From NCBI RefSeq assembly GCF_052857255.1, contig NW_027526708.1, positions 58,481-122,480 on the forward strand: DNA of 64,000 nucleotides, in the 5' to 3' direction. The position numbers were made by a program, and so were the translations under genes. The DNA is from Amblyomma americanum (taxonomy: Eukaryota > Arthropoda > Arachnida > Ixodida > Ixodidae). Positions 1 to 10,384 of this stretch are shown here, one piece after another (positions within the stretch are counted from its first letter, which is position 1; every line of letters begins with the position of its first letter). The notes beneath the pieces were generated by a model. That model saw nothing but the letters and a program-made list of their open reading frames with translations, searched no databases and was not told where the DNA came from.

Positions 1-1020
1 ACGGCTTGGTTAAAGCGGAGCTTTATAAGCATTCCGTAGTGGTATTCCTCATAATTATTATATCCGTGAAAGAGTAAACAGTGTCCGTGTCTGCGAGGGC
101 ACCAGGAGCCGCTGTAGCGTCATGCACTTAAAGGTGGAGCTTAAGTGTCCACCACTTCTTCGTTCTATCTCGTAGCGTTTCTTGCTCTTGAGCAGTTTTC
201 GTTGAGGCATCTCCCCGTCTGACCCACATAGTGCTACCACCTAAAATTTGATCGATGAGCATTAAGTTCATTGCGTTCAAGGCATATATTAGTTATATAA
301 ATTTTATCGCTAACAAAAACAGGTTTACCGTAGACTTCAGTCAACCAAACGACGACGGTACCTTTCATAAAGGCTTCTCTTCAAATAGTCATGGTAGTAA
401 TATGAATCAGTTAATTACAAGAAAGCATTATACTCAGGCGGATTCTGCATGCTAATACCTCTTCTGCAGAGTACAACAATGCAGAAGAGGCGTATAGAAA
501 GCACTGAAAAATGTCGATAATGGCTTCACAGCAACCACAGTCCTCCATTGAGAAAGCAATACAATCCCAATAAAGAAGTTTGTCAGGGCGGGAAACATGA
601 CCCCTAAAGCACAATAACCACGATTCAACAGCAGTCATTAAGGCACCTTGATTTGGATGATTTAAACAGTCAGTTATAGAAATCTGCGCTTGCCTGATTA
701 GTATTCTATACAAGGGAGGAGTTGCAATGCATTATCAGTGACCTAGACATGCAAAGCAAGAGCTGTGGGTCGAAATAATAACATTCTAAAAAATAACACA
801 TAAGTAATGTTCAACAACCTCGTAAAGGAACAGTAGTCTACGATAGGGAGGGAAGTATTCGAACTGATGACATCAGTTTTTAAAATGAAAAGATAGTACT
901 TCTTTTCAGGGCAGGTTGTGACCACTCATACGAACCACGAATCTGAAATAACAAGAAAAAAATTGCGGAGGGCACTGAATGCTTACGTGCTGTGAATTCT
1001 AAAACCTAAATGCGGGGTGT
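1..1020. other. No recognisable gene
   Basis: Only short open frames on both strands, none with a family signature or splice context that I trust. A minus-strand frame at 411-713 (100 codons) is open but unrecognised. The one structural feature is a perfect 11-bp inverted repeat at 458-468 / 480-490. Confidence 0.5.
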
Positions 1021-1029
1021 TCGGCTGTG

Positions 1030-2150
1030 GCGATGGCGTATTACTCTAATGCAGTAGCCAGCGAAGCTCATCTGTTCACGAAGCCCGAATGGAAGTTAAG
1101 ACGACGATACCCAAACCCAGAGCAAGAGGCTACCAATGGGAATGTTTGCTCCACTGCTCAAAATTTTCTCATAGAATCAAAATGTCTGCCATAAAAAGGT
1201 TCCGTTATGCCGCTTTTATAGATTAATTTTCGGACTTCTCCTTTTTGCTATTCCTATATCTGTTTTTCTTTTTTCATTACCTCTGACAAATTAAAGCTTA
1301 TTAGGCCTCTTTACCCCCCTCAACTACCTCTGTCACGGAAAACAATAGTTGCTCAAATTTTTATACCATCTAATTTTTGCCGCATGCAATTTACAAAGCT
1401 GCAAACGGGAGGATTGTTGGGCCAGTTGGTTCATGATTCAATACTGAAAACGGCGAAAAACTGGTAGTCCCCGCCTGGTCATGCCTAATCCGCTGGTGAG
1501 TATGTGCCATTTCATGAGGCCAACAGCAATGACAACACCAAGTGACTGACAATTTAACGCTTGGCGTTTGGTGCTACGATGATGGCGTACTACTCTACTG
1601 CAGTGGCCAGCGGAGCTGATCTGTTCGCCCCGTCCGAATGGGTGTTGATGAAGATGATAATATGGTTGAGGTTGTTGCAGCTACTGGTGTGGTAAGCCTT
1701 GTAGATGACGATACCCAAACCCAGCGTGAGAGACTGCCAGTTTAGCTCTTCGGGTGTTGTGCAGCGATAGTGGCGTACCACTGTAATAGAGTGGCCAATG
1801 AACGTGATCTGTTCGCGCCGCCCGAGTGGAAGTTGATGAAGACGACGATACCCAAACTCAGCGCGATAGACTGGCCATTTATCGCTTGGAGTGTTGTGCG
1901 GTGGTAATGGCGTACTATTCTAATGCAGTGGCCAGCGAAGCTGATCTTTTCGCATTGCCCAAATGGAAGTTGTTGACTACGATACCCAAACCCAGCGTGA
2001 GAGGCTGGCAGTTTAGTGCTCGGGGCGTTGTGCTGCTGGTGGCTTAGCGGGTTTGATTTCTATGCAATAAAGAAAAAAAAATCTGCGGTGATGGCGCAGC
2101 GCTCTAAAAAAGTAGCCAGCGAAGCTGGCCTGTCCGCGCCGGCCTAAGTT
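1030..2150 (+). repeat. Degenerate tandem array of a SINE-like unit
   Basis: Five recognisable copies of a block beginning near 'gatggcgta' occur at about 1032, 1581, 1768, 1905 and 2088. The shared core continues with 'gcagtggccagcgaagctga' and, in the longer copies, 'acgatacccaaacccagcg'. Spacing is about 140-185 bp in the compact part; one unit carries an extra segment of about 45 bp. An A-rich stretch with AATAAA lies at 2067-2080, just before the last, truncated copy. A related single copy at 5176-5290 continues into a tRNA-like B box, so the array probably derives from a tRNA-type SINE. No coding function is proposed. Confidence 0.6.
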
Positions 2151-2362
2151 CGATACCTACTTCAGACGAAATATTATTTTCCTTTCTTTCTTGATGAAGT
2201 AACTACTACCGGTGATGTCATCAGGTAAAGTGGGTTTTGGGTCCATTTCTCGTGGACGGAACACCGAATTTTATGACTGATGAACCATGAATTGCTTTCG
2301 CATTAATAGCAATGGTGAGTGGTGCATTTGCCATTCACTCACAGATCATGACAGTTTATTAG

Positions 2363-2745
2363 TGTCTCTCAAGAGTAAGAAATCTACCAGCTGTATATTA
2401 CCTGTGCTCACTAATTGGGCAGGGACATCGAGGCCAACGAAACGGGCTGAACTTAAGCTGAAAACAATGAAATGAGCTACGGGAAGTAAATTATTGATGT
2501 AACGTTAAGAGCAGGAAGACAGCAGTGTGGATTAGAGAAGGAACGCGAGTTACTGGCAAACTAGTCGAAATTATACAAACATGGGACATGGGTAAGAACT
2601 CAAGCTGAAGGGATGATGACCAAGTGTGGTTTAAGGTAATTGAATGGATTCCAAGGAGAGACTAGTGTAGCACAGCAAGGCATAAAGAGAGGTGGTCGGA
2701 AGACAATAGGTAGTTTGCAGATATAATTTGGCCACAGCGGTCACC
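2363..2745 (+). mobile_element. RTE-type LINE, C-terminal fragment
   Basis: The plus strand reads, across frameshifts, the conserved end of RTE reverse transcriptases: a 'CILPVLTNWAGTSRPTKRAE' stretch (family form ILPVLTYGAETW..TKR), then the equivalents of 'VTLRAGRQQCWIRE' and 'VTEWIPREG'. The same region of another RTE copy lies on the minus strand at 11.2-11.8 kb. Stops and indels show a relic. Only the last roughly 130 codons are present. Confidence 0.6.
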
Positions 2746-2749
2746 GGCC

Positions 2750-3105
2750 AGGCTCAGTTTGAGATAACGCAGAGGCCCTTGTCATGTGGTGGGAATAGAT
2801 AGGCTAATGACGTGCACATTCCAGGGTGGCTTTAGTAGCAAAGCGGCAAGCCATTCCCTCGCGTTTTTCTCCAAAGCCGGACTTGAATAATCTTCCTGGA
2901 CACATACATGATTTTTCGCATTCAATATGCTTTGGGAACTGGCCACTTTGATTTTGACATAAGCTTTTACATACGTCACCAAATATACTGCTATTTAAAC
3001 AACCAAAATTTGGAGCATGCATTTTTAGATAACGCGTTTTTGCTTTTTAACCAGCAGGTGATGTCATGTTGACAGAGCGTGAATTCATGCACCTCCTGAC
3101 CCCGG
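2750..3105. other. No recognisable gene
   Basis: Two overlapping short minus-strand frames (2782-2982 and 2804-3022) with no family signature. Confidence 0.4.
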
Positions 3106-3330
3106 CGCCCCATTTAGATGGAGGCGAAATGCAAAGCCCGTCTGCTGCGCCCGTCTTCTGCGCAGTCTGTTGTGTCCGTCTGCTGCGCGATGTTGGTGGA
3201 CGTAAAAGATCCCCAGATGGTTGAAATTATTTCTGAGCTATCCACGCCGGCCCTTCTTTCTCTCTTTCTTCTTTCACTCCCACCTTCCCACCCGCCTTCC
3301 CGGCACGGTTGAGGTGGTGGCCTAAGGGAA
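3106..3330 (+). repeat. tRNA-derived SINE, 5'-truncated
   Basis: The body matches the SINE at 18033-18328: 'gatggaggcgaaatgc', then the 'gatccccagatggttgaaat' block, a pyrimidine-rich Cys-poor stretch and 'ggcacggttgaggtg'. The tRNA-like head is missing. Small open frames here (3114-3353, 3118-3312) are artefacts of the SINE. Confidence 0.7.
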
Positions 3331-3719
3331 CCAGACAGCCAGACAGACGTCATTGCCTGGCGTCCACAATTATATGTTGCCAGGCCCGGTCAGCCAGGCG
3401 TAAACCAGACTATGCGCAGACTGCGCAGAAGGAAGGAAGGAAGGCCTCAGACGTTGCTGGCACATACCCACTACGGGGGAGTGGCCAAAACACAGACGGT
3501 TAATGGCTGGATACAGGAAACTTTTGACGGGAAAAGGAGTGGTAATAGTATGTAGTCTGATAGATTGGAAGACGGAAGGACAGGGGTCCTGTTAACTTGG
3601 AAATCGAAGACGAGACAATGGCTTAATGTGCATAAAAGTATACAATGCCTGTAATGTTTCAATGCCGTGCTGACTGAGAGCGGGAAAAAGAAATTAGAAT
3701 GGGAGTCGCTGCGTTTCTT
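3331..3719. other. No recognisable gene
   Basis: Unassigned sequence between a SINE and a microsatellite; only short unrecognised frames. Confidence 0.4.
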
Positions 3720-3793
3720 GAGTGAGTGAGTGAGTGAGTGAGTGAGTGAGTGAGTGAGTGAGTGAGTGAGTGAGTGAGTGAGTGAGTGAGTGA
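3720..3793. repeat. (GAGT)n microsatellite
   Basis: About 18 near-perfect GAGT units. It directly follows the minus-strand AATAAA (plus 'tttatt' at 3800-3805) of the adjoining LINE, so it is probably that LINE's simple-repeat 3' tail, not an independent microsatellite. Confidence 0.9.
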
Positions 3794-4236
3794 AAAACTT
3801 TTATTGAACGTTTGCGTAGTTCGGCGGCAGCAGGATCCGCGTCGTCTTCATATCAGGCGATCCCGGATCCCGTCTTCGCAAGGTCGGGCCCTCAGTCCAG
3901 GGCTCCGCTGAGCCGCGCTGCCTCGTAAGCGTGCTGCACCAGGGACCTTTGGACCGTGAGCTCGCTGCTGACGAGCCGGCTCTCCCATTGCTCCGCACTT
4001 GTGTGTTTGTGTTGGTGGAATTTTATGTTTCGCTCACATTCCCATGTGATGTGGTACAGCGTTGGTACCACCCCGCACCACGGGCATGTGGCTCTGTATT
4101 GTGTCGGAAACATCTTGTTTAGTATGTGTAAATTTGGAAAAATAGAAAATCTTTTTGGCCCGCGCACTGCGCGTAAGTGGCGCGCGTCGTCTTCTTCTTC
4201 GGCCGGACCATCGTAGCACGTGGTAGGCCGCTGCAA
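3794..4236 (-). pseudogene. I-group LINE, C-terminal ORF2 fragment
   Basis: The minus-strand frame 4236-3892 (114 codons) ends with the zinc-knuckle tail of I-group LINE polyproteins: 'TCPWCGVVPTLYHITWECE' followed by 'AEQWESRLVSSE' and a terminal 'YEAARLSGALD'. A second copy of this tail with related wording lies at 58113-58213. The fragment is 5'-truncated: no RNase H or reverse transcriptase is present. Its stop is followed by AATAAA and then a GAGT/ACTC repeat, as expected for a LINE with a simple-repeat 3' end. Confidence 0.7.
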
Positions 4237-4239
4237 GGT

Positions 4240-4295
4240 TGTCTCACCGAGAAGTGAGACGGTTGCTGCGCCATTTCCTTTTCAGAATCCATCAA
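4240..4295 (+). repeat. SINE 3'-end fragment
   Basis: 'gagacggttgctgcgccatt' matches the terminal part of the SINE at 18033-18328 ('gagacagatgctgcgccata'). Confidence 0.5.
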
Positions 4296-4388
4296 CAGTG
4301 CTTACTGCGTTTGCAAGGTTCTTATAAATGATTCTCCGAAATACTCAGACTTCTTCCAATCATACTCTTTTTCTTGCTTCCGATCTAG

Positions 4389-4600
4389 GATTTGGCAGAC
4401 CTTGCTGCAGGAAAAACGAAGTGTTGAAGTGGGACGGGAGCCGATGCGGAGAAGACAGCTGCGCGTGTTTGAAACACGGAGGAAAACCGTTTATTTGCCC
4501 TCTAGATTTAGCACTTGCGTGTTTCTGCAAAGATGGATTTTTTAGACACTCTAAAAGCGGCCTTTGCGTTAAAAAAAGGCAATGTGGGATGCTCCAGTAG
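4389..4600 (+). CDS. TIL-domain protease inhibitor, terminal exon
   Basis: The exon encodes a trypsin-inhibitor-like cysteine-rich domain: 10 cysteines within about 60 residues, with the family's 'CCRKNEV' start, a central 'CGEDSCACL', then 'CFCKDGFFRH' and 'CVKKRQC'. TIL proteins are small secreted serine-protease inhibitors, abundant in tick saliva and haemolymph. I placed the exon start after a strong acceptor (pyrimidine tract 'ctctttttcttgcttccg' then 'atctag'); the frame then opens with two bases of a split codon (phase 1). The nominal ATG at 4328 lies upstream of that acceptor and is probably intronic. The stop TAG at 4598-4600 is followed 45 bases later by AATAAA. The signal-peptide exon was not found; intervening LINE and SINE insertions suggest a long intron. 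The second TIL exon at 56604-56408 starts in the same phase. Family assignment is firm, inhibitory target unknown. Confidence 0.75.
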
Positions 4601-4644
4601 GTTGTCGAAAGACAAGCTTTTAGCATCGGTCCTCCCTACCTCGC

Positions 4645-4650
4645 AATAAA
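4645..4650 (+). terminator. Poly(A) signal of the TIL gene
   Basis: AATAAA 45 bases after the stop codon. Confidence 0.6.
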
Positions 4651-4659
4651 GCAGATGTG

Positions 4660-5175
4660 CTTGGCTGCTCAAAGGCTGCGAGTGTTTTTTTACGTTTGCT
4701 TCTTTCCCGTTCGAAAAACCGAACAGGAATTTTTTATCCTTGCAATTTTTCTGTCACGGCAAAAATTTTCGTTCCTTGCATAGTAGCAATACTTTTTTCT
4801 TTAGGTGTCGGAGAAAAGTGTTTTATTGCGACAAATAAGCTGTCGTCGCCACAGATTCTGGTTACGCAATAAAAAATTCCTAGACTTTTGATGTAGTTAA
4901 ACCGAAGCTGTCGAGCTAAAGGTGCGTTTTGGTTGGTTCATCTTGGTTTAGCTTTTTTTGGTTTGGTAATTATCACTCGGCAGTGATCTTCAAGTCGCGG
5001 CACGTCTTGCGATGAGATTAGTTCGATAGCAGTATTAGCTGATGAACCGAACGACATGCAATGCACAGCACGATAGTGCGTTGCACTTTAACAAGAGACA
5101 CCAAACGCTGGCCAATCCCCCACCGTGGGTATGAGCCATCGTATTTGAGGCAACAACAACAACAAGAGGCGTGTT
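4660..5175. other. No recognisable gene
   Basis: AT-rich 3' flank of the TIL exon; an unrecognised plus-strand frame at 4657-4872. Confidence 0.4.
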
Positions 5176-5290
5176 TGGCTGCAGCGATAGCCTATAGGGC
5201 TCTAGCGCAGAAGCCAGCGGAGCTGATATGTTCGCACTGCCGTGGGTTTGAATCCCAATCGCGGCAATATTTATTTGTTTATTTATTCTC
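5176..5290 (+). repeat. tRNA-like SINE head
   Basis: Related to the units of the 1.03-2.15 kb array ('agccagcggagctgatatgt') but continuing into a B-box-like 'gggtttgaatccc' and a T-rich tail. This suggests a tRNA-derived pol III SINE. Confidence 0.5.
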
Positions 5291-6164
5291 AGCTTGAGTT
5301 AACGCATCAGCAATGAACCGGCTCTTGTAGCTTTGGTTGTGAAGTAAAGCTTTCGCTCTAAAAGTAAATCTTGTCGCTAAAGAGGCGACCACTTATCACA
5401 GCATATCCTGCCGGGTGAGAGCTAGCAGTCATCGAAATATAAAATTAAGCAGTGGCTTAGCTCGGCTATGCCAGGATATACGTAGCGTGAGCAGCAATTT
5501 CGCTCTCCTCCTCTATGGCTATACCACAATGGCAAACGCCCCGCTATATGCATACCCCTACTGATACCTCTGCGCATGCGCACAAAATGAGAGCCGCTAT
5601 CAAGCGGCTCCGGCGTAGCGTCAGACTTGGCTACTGCGCAACGGAGGCGCACAGCTGGGCACGAGCCGGCGCTATCTCCTGCGGCTATGACGCACTCTTT
5701 GATGACTGGCGAGGAGAGCATGCGCGGTGTCGGCGGCGGCTCCGGCGCACCAGCTTTGCGCCGTGTGACGTCACTGCTCTTCACGCATGCGCAGCACAGC
5801 TCTCCAGGAGCCACGCGAAACTGGTCAACCTCGGTCAGTGTAGCTCACGCTGCAAAACAGTCCGTCACGAGATTATTTCAAGTGCAAGCAAGCAGGACTA
5901 CATCCTGCATTGCAACCTGCTGTCCCGACAGGCTTGCGCGCACGCGAAATGGGCGCAGTTCTAATCTTCAATGTGCGCACGGTTCGTTAGCGCCTCGTGC
6001 GCTGGCATCGAAGGTGCAGTACGTGAGTGCGTGCATTGCCGTGAAGTGATTTTGTTTTGGCCTTTTTTTGTGGGAAAAGTCCGCGCCGCATACTGCACGG
6101 CACAGGCACGAACGCGACTCCCTAATTTTCAAAAACAAGCTCTCAGTGCACAACCTCCATAACT
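5291..6164. other. GC/CpG-rich stretch without a convincing gene
   Basis: Between about 5540 and 6100 the sequence is CpG-rich with many 'gcgcatgcgc'-like palindromes. Overlapping open frames occur on both strands (5422-5814 minus; 5515-5964 and 5627-6049 plus), which is expected from low stop-codon density at high GC. None carries a family signature. It could be a promoter/CpG-rich region or part of an unidentified repeat. Confidence 0.4.
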
Positions 6165-6650
6165 ATAGTCGGATACAACTTGGTTCAATCTTCATAACTA
6201 CAATCTGACTGCCAGTGTATCTGGCATGAAACAAACCTTAAGTCTGCCGTTACTTGCTTCTCGCCGCTAGAGTTCCCCCCTTTGCCTTTTTCACACAGTA
6301 TATTTCCATAATACCCACCTGCGCAATGAACTAATCTCTAATCCGTCCTATCGTTCTGGACCACTCTCTCAAAGTTAGTATTATTTCCTATGGAACGGAT
6401 TCCTGTACACACCGTTTTATTCCACGCACATCACAGGATTGGAACCGCCTTCCCGGACTTGTCGCCGCCATCCAAGACCATTATCGTTTCTAAAGTGCAA
6501 CAGCTAACATTATATAACTAGGAACCTAACCACTTGCATTTTTATTTTGTTGCGTTGCTTGCTTTTGATTAACTTGCTATTCATTTATTCACTTCCTCGT
6601 GTAATGCTAAATAGCCCTGAGTGTATTAATAAATGAAACGAAATGAATAA
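6165..6650 (+). mobile_element. CR1-like LINE 3' end
   Basis: The plus strand contains the signature end of CR1/L2-like ORF2, 'FIPRTSQDWNRLPG' and, after a short distance, a stop. An AT-rich 3' UTR follows, ending 'ttaataaatgaaacgaaatg'. Upstream reading is broken by stops. Only the last roughly 80 codons survive. Confidence 0.6.
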
Positions 6651-7200
6651 TGCAGCGGCGTCCACCCCTCAAAGGACACCCTCAGACGTGATGTCACGGC
6701 TGACCGCCTCGTATTTATGAATAGCTCTTCGAGTGCGCCCGGCCTGGCAAATAATTCCTAAATACGCAGTCATTTCCAGCAAAAACTAAAAATCTTAGCC
6801 CAAGGCGTCGTTCGCCCACCAGAATAAACCGGTAAAACTACGAATCCAATCTGTAACTCTGAGGTTGTCAACGAATTCCAGCTTTCGCAGCTTGCTTGTT
6901 CTGCGCATTGCTGCATCTCTTCTCGCGGCCATGGAGCCAATTAAGGTGACATTGGAATGCACTTCAGCTCTCTCGAGTGAGGACTGCACACAGTCAACTC
7001 CCACACCACGCAAGTGGTAATAGGAGAACAATAGTGTCCGTGTCATGTGCAGCTGAGGACGGGAGGTAATCCTGAATAAATGCGTTCGATTCCGGTATCA
7101 GCACCTGGAGCGTAGCGTAGAAGAAACATGCGCGTTGATGAGTGACCTTGGAGTCGGCGTGAAGTTGGTCATAGATGTCAAGAATGAGGTGAAGGAAAAT
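6651..7200. other. No recognisable gene
   Basis: No family signature; minus-strand frame 6795-7046 unrecognised. May contain the left end of the transposon whose coding remains start near 7210. Confidence 0.4.
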
Positions 7201-7201
7201 T

Positions 7202-7990
7202 ATGGCAATCTTTCATTGTGCTCTCAAAAGCGCTCACGAGGTGCAGGCAGAAGACGACGCAAGGAAGTGTGCGACGACTTCACGAAGTGAGCATTGCTGC
7301 GTGCAGCGGCTTTTCCGCTGCAATGAGATGCCGACAGTGAAGAAGATTGCCACTGTTTTTAACGTTAGTGGTAACGTCAACCTTTAAATCCATGTACTGC
7401 GCGCTGACTGCTCCATGATATAGGATTCACAAGTGACAAGAGTGGCTGGGACTCGCGGGTGATTGAGCGGCCCGACGTTGTCGTTTGGTAGCAAAGGTAC
7501 CTTCAAGATATCGTAAGTTACAGGAAGGAGGGCGGGGAAATATTCTATCTCGATGAAACATGGGTGACTACAGGGCGCACTCTTTCTCGTCTGTGGATGG
7601 ACATGACTTGTTTCCCACCGCGACGGCTTGATGCTTGGTCTGACGACGGTTCTCAAGCAGCCATCAAGGAAGGGGCAGCGCCTGGTCGTTGCGCACATCG
7701 GCGGCGAGGAGGGCTTCGCTGACGATTGCTTGGAAGTCTTTCGCGGTAAAAAGGCAGGCGATTGCCACAAAGAGATGGACGGCAACTGCTTTGGGAGGTT
7801 GTTTGAAGGCTTTCTGGATAAATTACCGCAGAGTAGCGTTACTTTCATAGACAATGCCTGGTACCATTCGCGGAGGGAAGAAGCAGAGCCTACGACTGCT
7901 TCCCGCAAGAAAGTCGTGCCGGATTGGCTGACGTGAAAGGGGGTAGCTTGGGAAGAGAAAACGTTGAATAACAAGCTCCTGAACCTTGTG
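7202..7990 (+). pseudogene. IS630/Tc1-type (DDE_3-like) transposase, N-terminal and catalytic part
   Basis: Read across frameshifts, the plus strand carries a helix-turn-helix region ('FRCNEMPTVKKIATVFN'), 'RPDVVVW.QRYLQDIV', then the first catalytic box 'FYLDETWVTTG' near 7545 and, in another frame (7628-7936), 'KGQRLVVAHIGGEEGF' and the second box 'FIDNAWYHSRREE'. These are ordered as in DDE_3-type transposases of tick Tc1/IS630-like elements. At least two frameshifts and several stops are present, and the third acidic residue lies beyond the break at about 8000. The 209-codon minus-strand frame at 7384-8013 is its antisense shadow. TIRs were not identified. Confidence 0.65.
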
Positions 7991-7999
7991 GCCGCTGTG

Positions 8000-8510
8000 G
8001 AGACATGACACATGAACTATCGCGCTGACAACGCAGCCGAAATGGTGGGGTGTATTGTGTTGAGGTTGAGGTTGAGGTGCTGAATGCTACAGGTGGGGTT
8101 AGCCTTGCTTTATCTGCCGCCAATTGCTCCACCGCAGCGTCCCTTCGATATTAACAATGCCGCATCTACCCCACTAAGCGCACCGTCTCTTATAATAGCA
8201 CACATTCTCTCCCGCAGTCACCATCTATTCACACAATCAATCCACACAGTCCACTCCAGAAGTCGCCATCTATGCACATATTCAGTCACAGTAGAACATA
8301 GGCCATTGTAGTGCCACACTCCATACACACATTCACTCACAGTATAAAGTAGTCCACTCCGGAAGACACCATCTACGCACACATTCAATCACAGTAGGCC
8401 ATAGTCCGTTCCTGCTGTCACAGTTTAAAAACAAGATCCGTGTTCTGCAGAAATTGTGTTGAGTCTTCCACCCTACCACTGTGAGTTCAATACAAATTAG
8501 CACATATGGG
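8000..8510. repeat. Insertion with short tandem repeats inside the transposase
   Basis: This segment separates the catalytic part from the C-terminal part of the transposase. It begins with a 'gttgaggttgaggttgagg' run (8059-8077) and at 8215-8405 has about three degenerate 60-65-bp units sharing 'gaagtcgccatctatgcaca' and 'attcagtcacagtag'. Confidence 0.5.
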
Positions 8511-8514
8511 CCCA

Positions 8515-8771
8515 GATGATGCGTGTTCTGGGAGCCAGAAAGGCTACGTGTTTAGCAGGCAGGTGCGTATTTTGTCTTGAAGGAAGAATTCTGCAAAGTA
8601 ACTGCGAATCACTGGGAAAACGCTACAAAGCATGTGATAAGAACAGAAGAAAAATTCGTCCGAGACAGCAGCGGAAGCGCACATGTTCATCCCATCATCA
8701 TCCAACTGTATGAAGACGACGTGAACTGTGAAAGTGATGACTCTGGTGTTGGGCCTCTTGAAGGCGTGTAA
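8515..8771 (+). pseudogene. Transposase C-terminal tail
   Basis: The frame ending at 8771 reads 'NHWENATKHVIRTEEKF' and an acidic 'DDSGVGPLEGV' tail. This is the usual C-terminal style of the transposase family found just upstream (helix, then acidic serine/aspartate tail). Position, strand and order fit the same interrupted gene. The assignment is family-style inference. Confidence 0.45.
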
Positions 8772-8779
8772 GGCTGGCG

Positions 8780-9350
8780 GCTATTCACCAGTGCCCAGAT
8801 ATACGTACTCCAGCTGCATGGTCCCACGGATGACTCTGTTACTGCGAGAGAAACGCTGTTTCATTGTTTCACCCCTAATCTCATTTGCTGTGATTAATTC
8901 AATGATTTTCGTGCTGCCTAGCTAGCTCGACAAAGATCGTCTTCAGTGCATACAAGAAAAGCTTTTTGAGTTTTTCAAATCGTGATCACATTCTGTCTGA
9001 TTAGCTTAATGTGCGTGCCATGCAGGTGACCTAGTGAAGATCGCATTTAGATATAGCAGTGAGGACGAGAAAAGCTATCTCAGTGTTTCAATTCTGGTCT
9101 CATTTTTTTGCGATAAATCCGGTGTGCGTGCCGTGATGATCACAATCAGATATAGCAGTGAGCACGAGGAAAGCTGCTTCAGTGTTTCATTCCGGATATA
9201 TATTTCTGTTGTTTACTCAACGTATGTGCTGTGTAGCTACCTAGACGAAAGTCGCCTCGAAATGTTTCAATTAGCACACGAAAAGCTGCCACAGTGTTTC
9301 ATTCCCGACGTCACTTGCTCTGATTATTACGGGGAAAGCATGGGAAAATT
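8780..9350 (+). repeat. Degenerate tandem repeat, about 115-bp unit
   Basis: Successive units share 'tatagcagtgaggacgagaa' / 'aaagctgcttcagtgtttca' / 'gattaactcaatgtgcgtgc'. Four to five copies can be followed from 8.8 to 9.35 kb. The array resumes at 10080-10380. Short in-frame peptides (for example 9034-9387) follow the repeat and are not considered genes. Confidence 0.6.
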
Positions 9351-9359
9351 TGACGTCAT

Positions 9360-10075
9360 TCCCAACAAGTGTACTTCACCTCGTTAAGTGCCGCGTGAAA
9401 AGTGCGGCTCTGAATGGGGAAGAAAAGTGCCATTCGGAGTGGATCAGTTTCCGCCTACATATTGCACATCCATCTAATCTTCACGTTCACAATTCACGTA
9501 CACAAAAGCAAAGTTGCTGCCCCTGTTCATCCACATCATGCAGTTCTTTGGAATATGACACGACACACTCTGGGTGATATATTCGGTACAGTGCTAACAT
9601 CGCCTGAGCCCATGCTGATGCGAATAATCCCCGCATTGACCTGCCCAAAGAAACGAAGAGTCAGTTCATCTGTTTTCTTCAGTCTGGAACTAAGCGGATT
9701 AAGTGTTGCATTTCCTGTGCAGTGGGCAGCAGGTCTGTGCACTGGCGGAAAGCACACATTTGATCGGGCTCGACAACCTTGGCACTGTTCCAAACTAAAT
9801 GCTGGAGGTAAGGGTGCGCTCTGCCACTCTACAGGAATTTCGGCCTCACGGGGAGGCTGACTGCTCACGTGTACAGTATTAGGTGTACCCAAGCCGACTA
9901 GAGTGAAATCGTTAAACTCGCGCAAAGCTGAATCCAATCTGCAGGGTGTGGCACTGTGGTTTATCTCCTGACACTATGAAAATGACACTGAAAGGGAGCG
10001 GCATTTCATGAAAGTGATGCAAGATTTGCCCATTTGACAGTATAGTAGAACAGTGGGTGTCTGTATAGTTGGATG
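9360..10075. other. Unidentified insert splitting the 115-bp array
   Basis: Unique-looking sequence. Long overlapping frames exist on both strands (9414-9860 plus, 9536-9937 minus, 133 codons). The minus frame is proline/serine-rich with scattered cysteines but has no recognised domain. Confidence 0.35.
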
Positions 10076-10079
10076 ACCC

Positions 10080-10380
10080 AAAGTTGCCTTCTGATAGAGC
10101 AAGCATAAAAACTCCTGCTTCACTGTTTCATGCCTGATTTAATTTGCTACGACTAACTCAGGGGTGTGTGTAGTCTGCCAAGTCAGAAATGAATTCTGAT
10201 ACAGCAGCGAAGATGTGAGAAGTTGCTGCAGTGTTCCATTTCTGATCTGATTCTCTGATTAGCATAACAGTGTGCGTATTGTGCACGGTTAATCTACCAA
10301 TTGCACGGCTTGTTAGATTCTAATATAGCAATTAGGAGAAGGAAAGAGGTTGCAATTCATTGTCTGGTCTATTGGGTGTA
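10080..10380 (+). repeat. Second block of the 115-bp tandem repeat
   Basis: Two to three further units: 'tgcttcactgtttcatgcct', 'atacagcagcgaagatgtga', 'tgattagcataacagtgtgc'. Confidence 0.55.
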
Positions 10381-10384
10381 AAAT

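Noticed and set aside
1030..2150. CRISPR-like array
   Set aside because: Units are diverged, irregularly spaced and SINE-related, in a eukaryotic context.
4328..4388. ATG at 4328 as the start of the TIL protein
   Set aside because: It lies upstream of a strong acceptor and gives no signal peptide; the exon most likely begins at 4389.
5422..6049. Overlapping ORFs of 130-149 codons on both strands
   Set aside because: High GC lowers stop frequency; no domain, splice pattern or conservation evidence.
7384..8013. 209-codon minus-strand ORF
   Set aside because: Antisense of a recognisable transposase on the plus strand; no domain of its own.
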